A DNA stretch of 64,000 nt, taken from NCBI GenBank assembly GCA_947447825.1, contig CANFLL010000003.1:30087-94086 (forward strand). The letters run 5' to 3'. Each line of letters opens with the position of its first letter. Within the stretch, counting starts at the first letter, position 1. The notes beneath the pieces are model-generated. The model searched no databases. It saw nothing but the letters and a program-made list of their open reading frames with translations, and was not told the DNA's origin. Shown here piece after piece: positions 57,945 to 64,000 of the stretch. The position numbers and the translations under genes were made by a program. Source of the DNA: Chitinophagaceae bacterium (GTDB taxonomy: Bacteria > Bacteroidota > Bacteroidia > Chitinophagales > Chitinophagaceae).

Positions 57945-59120
57945 TACGTCATCACGCATAGAAAAATTTACATTGTCAATCATATTCATCAATAAGCGTT
58001 GACAATTGGTGCTTGGAGCAACAAATAAATTACCCTGAATAGAACTATCAGCAACTATACCACCGAGTATTACTCCCCCCTTTTTGTAGATTCTCCCATT
58101 TTCAAATAATTTATCTACTAAAAGCATTGCTGGTTTTATAAGTTCATTTGTTAAAGAAGTAGCTTTTGGCAACGTAAAATAGCTTCCAATGCTCGGACCA
58201 TGCCTAAACCGACCATTATTATTAGGTTCTTTAGGAATCACAAATACACTAATTGTTTTAGCAGCCCCATGTTGCCGTCTTAGCTTTTCCGCCGCTCTTG
58301 ACGTATAGGTTGCTATTGCTTCTTTAATACTTTTAATATCCGAAACTGGGCTTCCAAACATTCTTGTTGTGGCTATCATTTTCTTTTCTATCAATGGCTT
58401 TTGTAGGGTTTTACTCTTTTCTCCCTTCAATTCTCTCAATAAGCGTTCGCCCACAACACCGCCTAGATTTTTCATTGCCCAAAACAAATCTTTCTTACTT
58501 AAATCATAGGCTGTAAGAATATTTTTTTCCTTTAGTTTGTTTGCATATTGACCACCAATTCCCCAAATGGCATCCACTTTTGTTTTTTTCAGTGCTTCTT
58601 CTATTTTAAGAGGAGTATCTAGTACAAGTATGCAATTGGTTGCAAATTTATTTTTTTTGGCAAGTCTATTAGCCACTTTGCTTAACACTTTTGTGGGTGC
58701 CACACCGATAGATACTTTTATACCTGTCCATAATTCTACCGTTTGTTTCATGTTGAGGGCGGTGCTTTGCAATAGATGTTTAGGTATTTTATCGAGGTTA
58801 ATAAAACATTCATCTACAGAATAAACTTCTACATTTTTTTCGCCCATCAGCATCCTTAATGTTTCCATCACACGCCAACTCATATTTCCGTACAAATTAT
58901 AATTGCTAGAAAAAGTGGTTACACCATTATCCTCAATGAGTTTTTTTTCCATAAAATAAGGGCCAGCCATGCCAACGCCCATTGTTTTAGCTTCATCATT
59001 TCGGGCAATAATGCACCCATCATTATTACTTAAAACAACGATAGGTTTATATTCTAGGTCTGGGCGAAACACTTTTTCGCATGAGCAATAAAAACTGTTA
59101 CAATCCACAATAGCTATCAT
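57840..59120 (-). CDS. umuC: Y-family DNA polymerase V catalytic subunit
   Basis: 426 residues. The catalytic acidic residues are intact: MIAIVDCNSFYCSCEKVFRP (Asp6) and VEVYSVDECFINLDKIPK (Asp-Glu pair). Other family features are PIVVLSNNDGCIIARNDEAK, IKVSIGVAPTKVLSKVANRL (steric and DNA-binding region) and DAIWGIGGQYANKLKEKNIL (helix-hairpin-helix), followed by the little-finger domain. It copies past DNA lesions. It starts three bases after the umuD stop, forming a umuDC operon. Confidence 0.95.
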   Translation of the reverse strand: MIAIVDCNSFYCSCEKVFRPDLEYKPIVVLSNNDGCIIARNDEAKTMGVGMAGPYFMEKKLIEDNGVTTFSSNYNLYGNMSWRVMETLRMLMGEKNVEVYSVDECFINLDKIPKHLLQSTALNMKQTVELWTGIKVSIGVAPTKVLSKVANRLAKKNKFATNCILVLDTPLKIEEALKKTKVDAIWGIGGQYANKLKEKNILTAYDLSKKDLFWAMKNLGGVVGERLLRELKGEKSKTLQKPLIEKKMIATTRMFGSPVSDIKSIKEAIATYTSRAAEKLRRQHGAAKTISVFVIPKEPNNNGRFRHGPSIGSYFTLPKATSLTNELIKPAMLLVDKLFENGRIYKKGGVILGGIVADSSIQGNLFVAPSTNCQRLLMNMIDNVNFSMRDDVLKFATTGTVRNWKMQKNFHSPRYTTRWSELKEVV

Positions 59121-59123
59121 AAG

Positions 59124-59591
59124 TTATTTTTTTGGATTGTTAAAAGCAATTAATGCTGCATCAATAATATGAATTACACAGGTAACAACTCCCCACACTT
59201 TTAGCGGTACATTTTTGTCTAATATTATATCTGCAAAACGTTTATTGGCAGGTTCCAGCCAACTGTTGTTTTGCGTTTGTTTATAGCGTCGCACCATCAA
59301 TGTTCCATTAATTGCTGCTACAATAATTTTTTCCGTAGCAATAGTTATGCTCCTATCCACAATGAGTACGTCGCCAGCATAAATTCCCACATCCAGCATT
59401 GCTTCACTGTTCATCCTAAAAAAATAGGTAGCCGGTTTGTTCATAATCAGTTGTTCATTTAGGTCTATTCCTCTTTCGGCATAGTCGTCTGCGGCTGCTC
59501 CAAAGCCAGTTGCATTGGCCGTGTTAATATCATTTTGATTAAATTCCTTCGTTCCATTATAAGCCGTAGGAGAAAAAAATTCTGAAGACAT
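59124..59591 (-). CDS. umuD: UmuD-like S24 protein with catalytic dyad replaced
   Basis: 155 residues, aligned by eye to E. coli UmuD. GFGAAADDYAERGIDLNEQL matches GFPSPAADYVEQRIDLNQLL, PATYFFRMNSEAM matches the region of the nucleophile, and VGIYAGDVLIVDRSITIA, NGTLMVRRY and VPLKVWGVVTCVIHI follow. At the nucleophile (GDSM in UmuD) the sequence reads SEAM, so Ser is Ala (codon GCA). At the general-base Lys (FTVKKL) it reads LMVRRY, so Lys is Arg. The cleavage-site Cys-Gly is Thr-Gly. It therefore should not cut itself or LexA-like targets by the usual mechanism. The first gene of the umuDC operon. Confidence 0.88.
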   Translation of the reverse strand: MSSEFFSPTAYNGTKEFNQNDINTANATGFGAAADDYAERGIDLNEQLIMNKPATYFFRMNSEAMLDVGIYAGDVLIVDRSITIATEKIIVAAINGTLMVRRYKQTQNNSWLEPANKRFADIILDKNVPLKVWGVVTCVIHIIDAALIAFNNPKK

Positions 59592-59664
59592 AATTTTTAT
59601 TTTTTATTTTGCTAAATTATGTAGTATTTTTATGCTAAAATTATTTAGAACAATATTTATTTTT
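59592..59664. promoter_or_regulatory. Divergent control region between umuD and the first 2H gene
   Basis: Very AT-rich 73 bp. GCTAAA(A)TTAT occurs twice as a direct repeat at 59611 and 59634, 23 bp apart (about two helical turns), which could be a binding site shared by both directions. No LexA-type palindrome is evident. Confidence 0.35.
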
Positions 59665-60261
59665 ATGGACACATTCGCACAACCTAAAAGCAGGATTTTT
59701 TCTTATCAATGTAATAATTTGTTTGAATATCTACTAGTGGCAACTTCAAATGAGGAAATTAACGAACAGGTGCAAGCAGAAAAGAATAGTTTTTTTGATA
59801 CTTATGGAGCAATTGTTTCTGTAAAAACTAAACCATACATCACAGTAACTAAATTTTTAGCGAAGGAGGCTATGGAAGAAACTATTATCCGATGGATGAA
59901 TCGTGCTATTGGCACTCAACCACGCTTTTCTGTTTTGCTAAATAATTATGGAGGGTTTCCGCCGCACACCATTTATATGAAGGTGCAGCAACAACAACCC
60001 TTTAAGCAACTGTTTGATGCACTCCAATCTGTTAATCATTACGTGCAAAGCAATGATTGTCCGCCAATGCAGTTGGTTACAAAACCGCACCTCGCTATCG
60101 CCAAACAATTATCTCTTCCTGTTTTTAATGTGGCAATACAGGATTATGCAAAAAAATCGTTTAGTGCATCATTCGATATAGGCGAATTGGTTTTATTGCG
60201 CAGACAACACGAGTTTGATGATTGTAAACAACTAACAAGGTTTCAATTATCAACATCATAA
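59665..60261 (+). CDS. 2H-phosphoesterase/RNA-ligase-like protein, first paralog
   Basis: 198 residues from the ATG at 59665 (MDTFAQPKSRIFSYQCNNLF); an upstream ATG at 59632 adds eleven hydrophobic residues lacking in the paralog. Fold features: FEYLLVATSNEEINEQV, KTKPYITVTKFL, FSVLLNNYGGFPPHTIYMKV, KPHLAIAKQL and FSASFDIGELVLLRR. In LigT-type proteins the two HxT/S motifs follow KP; here the first His is Tyr (KPYITV), while the second His is kept but followed by Ala instead of Ser/Thr (KPHLAIA). It is divergent from umuD. Confidence 0.82.
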   Translation: MDTFAQPKSRIFSYQCNNLFEYLLVATSNEEINEQVQAEKNSFFDTYGAIVSVKTKPYITVTKFLAKEAMEETIIRWMNRAIGTQPRFSVLLNNYGGFPPHTIYMKVQQQQPFKQLFDALQSVNHYVQSNDCPPMQLVTKPHLAIAKQLSLPVFNVAIQDYAKKSFSASFDIGELVLLRRQHEFDDCKQLTRFQLSTS

Positions 60262-60386
60262 TAGGGCTTATTAAAAAATGAATAAAGTCAATACTTTTCC
60301 TTAGTGCAAAAAAATTTTTTCAATTATTACAGATAATATAACAGACCACTCTAAAAAAAGGTCTGTTTAAAAATGATTTCGGGATG

Positions 60387-60554
60387 GTTAATTTACTCTT
60401 CGGGTAGGTTAATATTCTCTTCGGGATAGTTAATTTGGAATCCGGGATAGTTAATTTTCATTTGGGGAAGGTTAATTTACTCTTCGGGTAGGTTAATAAT
60501 CTTCCGGGGTAAGTTAATATTCTCTTCGGGACTGTTAATTTGGAATCCGGGATA
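60387..60554. repeat. Third 21-bp tandem array (eight units)
   Basis: Units start with GTTAAT at 60387, 60408, 60429, 60450, 60471, 60492, 60513 and 60534, for example GTTAATTTACTCTTCGGGTA plus G. The units fall into alternating sequence types rather than being identical, and a weaker unit precedes them. It separates the two 2H paralogs (gap 60262-60699); no gene is seen. Confidence 0.92.
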
Positions 60555-60699
60555 CTCTTTAATTTGGAATTAAAGTTATTTCTAAGAACTAAAGACGTTA
60601 ATTGATGTGAAAAATTGAAACTAAAATGAAAAATGAAAGCTTAGATAAAAATGAGCTACGTATTTAATAAAGCGGAAACTCAACATTAATATAAAATTT

Positions 60700-61290
60700 A
60701 TGAACGAATCAATCAACGAATACCTATTGGTTATACAGCCAAATGAAGATTTGACGGATAAGATTATGGAAATTAAAAAAACATTTTCGGAAACGTATCA
60801 ATGTCCGCAGGCAATGCATTTAAAACCTCAAATAACCCTCGTAAAGTTTAGCCAATACGAGTTAGCAGAACGACGTTTTGTAAATAGGTTGCGAAATATT
60901 GCTATGGCAAATCAATCTTTCAGCATTATGTTAGACGATTTTGGTAGCCTTCCATCACACACTATTTATTTGAAAGTACAGACAACTAATAGAATAATGG
61001 AATTGATAAAAGAACTAAAGCAAGTGAATGCCTACATTAAGCCCAATGCGCAAACAAAGCCACATTTTATTACTGAGCCAATGGTGTCTATTGCCCACAA
61101 ATTATTGCCTTGGCAATATGAAAAAGGATGGCTAGAATATAGTAACACACACTTTAATGCATCGTTTATGGCAAGTGAATTATTGCTGCTTAAAAGAAAT
61201 GAAGATACCAAAGGGTATCGGGTGGAGGAAAGATTTCCATTACTCAATCAGGTAAAAAAGCTAGAACAGGCAAGCTTGTTTGAGTTTTAG
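60700..61290 (+). CDS. 2H-phosphoesterase/RNA-ligase-like protein, second paralog
   Basis: 196 residues, aligned along its full length with the protein 440 bp upstream: NEYLLVIQPNEDLTDKIM, HLKPQITLVKF, FSIMLDDFGSLPSHTIYLKV, EPMVSIAHKL and FNASFMASELLLLKR. Both signature histidines are replaced, Gln in KPQITL and Met in EPMVSIA. It keeps the whole fold pattern, so it may still bind RNA or nucleotides without catalysis. It is followed 43 bp later by the radical SAM gene and is probably transcribed with it. Confidence 0.82.
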   Translation: MNESINEYLLVIQPNEDLTDKIMEIKKTFSETYQCPQAMHLKPQITLVKFSQYELAERRFVNRLRNIAMANQSFSIMLDDFGSLPSHTIYLKVQTTNRIMELIKELKQVNAYIKPNAQTKPHFITEPMVSIAHKLLPWQYEKGWLEYSNTHFNASFMASELLLLKRNEDTKGYRVEERFPLLNQVKKLEQASLFEF

Positions 61291-61333
61291 GGTATGAGTA
61301 TTAAGTAATAAAATAAGTATTAAAATTAGTTTT

Positions 61334-62395
61334 ATGGATTATAGTGAAAACTATCTAAAAGGAAGGGGCGCGCAGATAAATACACGCAATAGATTCTTGA
61401 AACATGAACGGGTTAAGGATCAGTTAGAATCGATAGATGATTGGACAGAAACTAACCCGAAAACCATTTATATGGAAGACTTTGCGAAGACCATTGTGAA
61501 CAAAGTGGATAGCCCAGATGTGGGCATGATGTATAGCATGAACCCATATCAAGGTTGCGAACATGGCTGCATTTACTGTTATGCCCGCAATAGTTTTGAA
61601 TATTGGGGTTGGAGTGCTGGAATAGATTTTGAAACGAAGATTATCGTTAAAAAGAATGCACCAGAACTTCTTCGCAAGTTTTTGATGCACCCAAAATGGG
61701 AATGTGTACCCATATCGCTAAGTGGAAATACCGACTGTTATCAACCTGCGGAAAGGAAGTTTAAAATAACCAGACAAATGCTTGAAGTGTGTAATCAGTT
61801 TAACCAACCAGTAGGTATCATCACCAAAAATGCGGGCATATTGCGAGATAAAGATTTATTACAGGAAATGGCTAAAAAGAAACTAGTCAGCGTATTGGTA
61901 AGCATTACTTCGTTTGATGAAAACCTAAGGCAAGCAATGGAACCACGCACCACCACAGCAAAACAACGATTGAGAATAATTGAAGAACTTGGAAAAGAAG
62001 GCGTGCGGATGGGTGTAATGCTTGGGCCAATGATTCCAGGACTGAACGAACAGGAGATGCAACGAATAATGAAAGCGGCAAGCGAAATGGGTGCAACCTT
62101 TAGTGCTTATACTTTTATTAGATTGAATGGGGCTATAAAGCTCCTTTTTCATGATTGGATTTATAAAAACTACCCCGATAGGGCTGATAAAGTTTGGCAT
62201 TTGATAGAGAATGCCCATAATGGAAAAGTAAATGATAGTCGTTTTGGTTTGCGTATGCGTGGCGAAGGCTCCATTGCCGATTTGGTGCGGCAGCAGTTTA
62301 GAAAGTACAATAAAATTTATGGTTTGAATGATGAACGTTGGGAATTGGACACGACCCAATTTAGACGACCTGGAGAACAAGGAAGGTTGTTTTAA
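61334..62395 (+). CDS. PA0069-family radical SAM protein
   Basis: 353 residues. The iron-sulfur triad is MNPYQGCEHGCIYCYARNSF (CxxxCxxCY). PA0069/SplB-like features follow: FEYWGWSAGIDFETKIIVKK, VPISLSGNTDCYQPAERKFK, ITSFDENLRQAMEPRT, GVMLGPMIPGLNEQEM and the C-terminal RFGLRMRGEGSIADLVRQQF. The family is related to spore photoproduct lyase, a DNA repair enzyme, but its own substrate is unknown. In this neighbourhood a nucleic-acid role is plausible. Confidence 0.92.
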   Translation: MDYSENYLKGRGAQINTRNRFLKHERVKDQLESIDDWTETNPKTIYMEDFAKTIVNKVDSPDVGMMYSMNPYQGCEHGCIYCYARNSFEYWGWSAGIDFETKIIVKKNAPELLRKFLMHPKWECVPISLSGNTDCYQPAERKFKITRQMLEVCNQFNQPVGIITKNAGILRDKDLLQEMAKKKLVSVLVSITSFDENLRQAMEPRTTTAKQRLRIIEELGKEGVRMGVMLGPMIPGLNEQEMQRIMKAASEMGATFSAYTFIRLNGAIKLLFHDWIYKNYPDRADKVWHLIENAHNGKVNDSRFGLRMRGEGSIADLVRQQFRKYNKIYGLNDERWELDTTQFRRPGEQGRLF

Positions 62396-62413
62396 AAAAA
62401 ATCTAAAATACTT

Positions 62414-63424
62414 TTATAATGAGCCTCTTTTAATAATCCGGAAAGGATTTTTAACCAGTTCATTTCTGTTATTAAGAATAAGCTCGGCAGCAGTTTCTCC
62501 CATCTTTTCAAAGTCAGTACTGATAACGGTGATGTCTAGTAAATCTTTTAAATCGGTTTCATTAAAAGAGATAATCCCGATGTCTTTACCCAAAACAAAA
62601 TCCGTTTTTCTAATCATTTTAATAAGGGTAACCAAATCATCATCGGCAATAACAATATAAACAGAATTTTTAGTTAGTGTGATATTAGCTGCATTATACA
62701 CCACCGAAACTTCATGGTTTTGTTCTTTACCATACAATTCCACGCTTTGAATAATTTCTGGCGGATGATTTCTATATTCTGGGAATAAGAGTATGATAGA
62801 CTTATATTTTTCCATCAAGGATTTAGCCTCGCAAAGTGCCGCTTGAGTATCTGATTTGAAATCTTGAAACACCGCTTTTTTAGCAGGAAATTCAGGAAGA
62901 AATTTATCTAATATTAGCAATTCATTTTCAGGAATACGTCTAAATGTTTCAAGATAACTTTCCTTATCAGCGTCAGGTTCAAAATGAGGCATGATGACAA
63001 AATAGTTGTATTTGCGTAGGTTTTGGTTGATAATATCTTTTAATAAGAATGGATTGTAATGATGTATTTGTAAATCGACAGTTGCCTTATCACCCATTGT
63101 TTGTAGAAAACTATAGTAGGTAATCCTTTTAAAAGAGCTGATTTTGTTGAATATAAAAAGGATACGAAGTTTATCATGCCTTTTTCCAATCACAAAATAG
63201 CCTTTGCCAGGAACTGAATTTATGTAACCTCTTTTTCTCAAAACCCCATAAGCTTTTTCCACGGTGTCTCTAGACACTTTGTAAAACTTATTGAATGCAT
63301 TAATTGAAGGAAGTGGAGCATCATTTTCTAATGAGCCATTATCTATTTTTGAAATGATGATTTCAGCAATTTGAACGAATAAGGGTGTTTTGTTTTTTGG
63401 GTCGAGCGAAATATTTCCTAGCAT
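62414..63424 (-). CDS. GntR regulator with LacI-type sugar-binding domain
   Basis: 336 residues from the ATG at 63424 (MLGNISLDPKNKTPLFVQIA); a TTG ten codons upstream is the alternative. The GntR winged helix reads IIISKIDNGSLENDAPLPSI, FYKVSRDTVEKAYGVLRKRG and YINSVPGKGYFVIG. The C-terminal ~260 residues have a periplasmic-binding-protein fold (LRILFIFNKISSFKRITYYS, ILLFPEYRNHPPEIIQ, DDDLVTLIKMIRKTDFVLG, DIGIISFNETDLKDLLDITV, FEKMGETAAELIL). Such proteins repress sugar genes until the sugar binds. Target genes may lie to the right of the window or in the pectin block; neither is shown. Confidence 0.9.
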   Translation of the reverse strand: MLGNISLDPKNKTPLFVQIAEIIISKIDNGSLENDAPLPSINAFNKFYKVSRDTVEKAYGVLRKRGYINSVPGKGYFVIGKRHDKLRILFIFNKISSFKRITYYSFLQTMGDKATVDLQIHHYNPFLLKDIINQNLRKYNYFVIMPHFEPDADKESYLETFRRIPENELLILDKFLPEFPAKKAVFQDFKSDTQAALCEAKSLMEKYKSIILLFPEYRNHPPEIIQSVELYGKEQNHEVSVVYNAANITLTKNSVYIVIADDDLVTLIKMIRKTDFVLGKDIGIISFNETDLKDLLDITVISTDFEKMGETAAELILNNRNELVKNPFRIIKRGSL

Positions 63425-64000
63425 GTTTCTTAATGTTTGTGTGTAAGTACGCAAAATTTTGCAATAACGACGCTAGCAAATTAATAACTAAAACAATGCT
63501 TCCATATTTTTTCTGATTAATTTTCTAGCTTTTTAACCATTTTGATATTATTTTATGCTTTATTTAAACTTTGAAAGTGTAAAACAAACATTTATGTAAT
63601 TTTTAATCTTCAAATCAGGAGTTTTATTAATTGCAGATAGTGATGGGAAATAATGTTTTCAATCACTATAATTTCTTTTAAAGTTAATTTTTAGAGAACA
63701 TTATTCGTTACTACTCAGAAATATTTCTACCAAACAAAGGTTTAACCAAGAACACAAGGATTATGGGGTATTATTTGTTTAGAATTACCAAGATGGACTC
63801 TAAAACGTAGTTTACTAAGTTTTTTCTTTGTGTTAACAGTAAACCATCTAAGTAGTCAAAAAAATAATTTTTTACGCCTAGAAAAGTTAAATCCTGTTAA
63901 AATAAAATTCTTTCTAAATTGAAAGCGTTCTCGAAATAGAGGCTATTAAACTTCTCAATACAGCTATCATCTAGGGTAGAAAATTAGTTATAATATCGCA
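63425..64000. other. Upstream region of the GntR gene, right edge
   Basis: No gene is recognised. A degenerate CACAAGG/CTTTGTG palindrome pair lies at about 63745-63840. Near 63921, GAAAGCGTTCTCGAAA is a short imperfect palindrome that could be an operator for a LacI/GntR-type regulator, but no second copy is seen. Confidence 0.35.

Overview
The window comes from an AT-rich member of the Bacteroidota, most likely near the Chitinophagaceae or Sphingobacteriia. The evidence is the Bacteroidota-type -7 promoter element (TAnnTTTG) at many starts, a type IX secretion sorting domain on one pectate lyase, a two-component propeller sensor, DUF1573 and DUF3127 proteins, and an E1 alpha/beta fusion. 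This placement is inference from gene content; no rRNA is present.

Layout. 1-2.5 kb: a propeller/Y_Y_Y sensor running off the left edge. 3-22.8 kb: mostly housekeeping genes (FAD oxidoreductase, DUF3127, gyrB, a membrane protein/histidine kinase/LuxR regulator operon preceded by a small Cys-tailed protein, DUF3109, flavodoxin/ferredoxin reductase-like protein, TPR protein, tRNA-Arg(CCT), HD hydrolase, lpxD, GH25 lysozyme, SPASM radical SAM, HAD phosphatase, kup). 23-39 kb and 49-57 kb: two blocks of secreted pectin and rhamnogalacturonan enzymes on the minus strand (GH2, PL10, PL4, PL1, GH105, esterase, GH43; then GH2, CE8, GH106), with two DUF1573 genes and a plus-strand E1 fusion inside the first block. 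Together they could de-esterify homogalacturonan, cleave it and rhamnogalacturonan I, and remove unsaturated uronate, rhamnose, galactose and arabinose-type side groups. No SusC/SusD pair is present here.

39.4-48.9 kb: an accessory island between the two pectin blocks. It holds an AAA_14/DUF4143 ATPase, a 41-bp tandem array, a PD-(D/E)XK protein, a zinc-ribbon membrane protein and four toxin-antitoxin pairs, all in one direction. Copies of the same long structured repeats separate the pairs, and each pair has its own promoter. The layout resembles a cassette array, but no integrase is visible.

57.6-63.4 kb: a possible DNA-damage cluster. It contains umuDC, two paralogous 2H-phosphoesterase-like proteins, a PA0069-type radical SAM protein, a GntR regulator with a sugar-binding-like domain, and a DUF72 remnant. 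UmuD lacks both residues of its Ser-Lys protease dyad, and both 2H proteins have lost signature histidines. A catalytically silent UmuD with silent 2H partners next to an intact-looking polymerase is the most unusual thing I see.

The window also carries three intergenic tandem arrays with the same 21-bp period but unrelated sequences, and a palindromic insertion-like element inside the FAD oxidoreductase gene.
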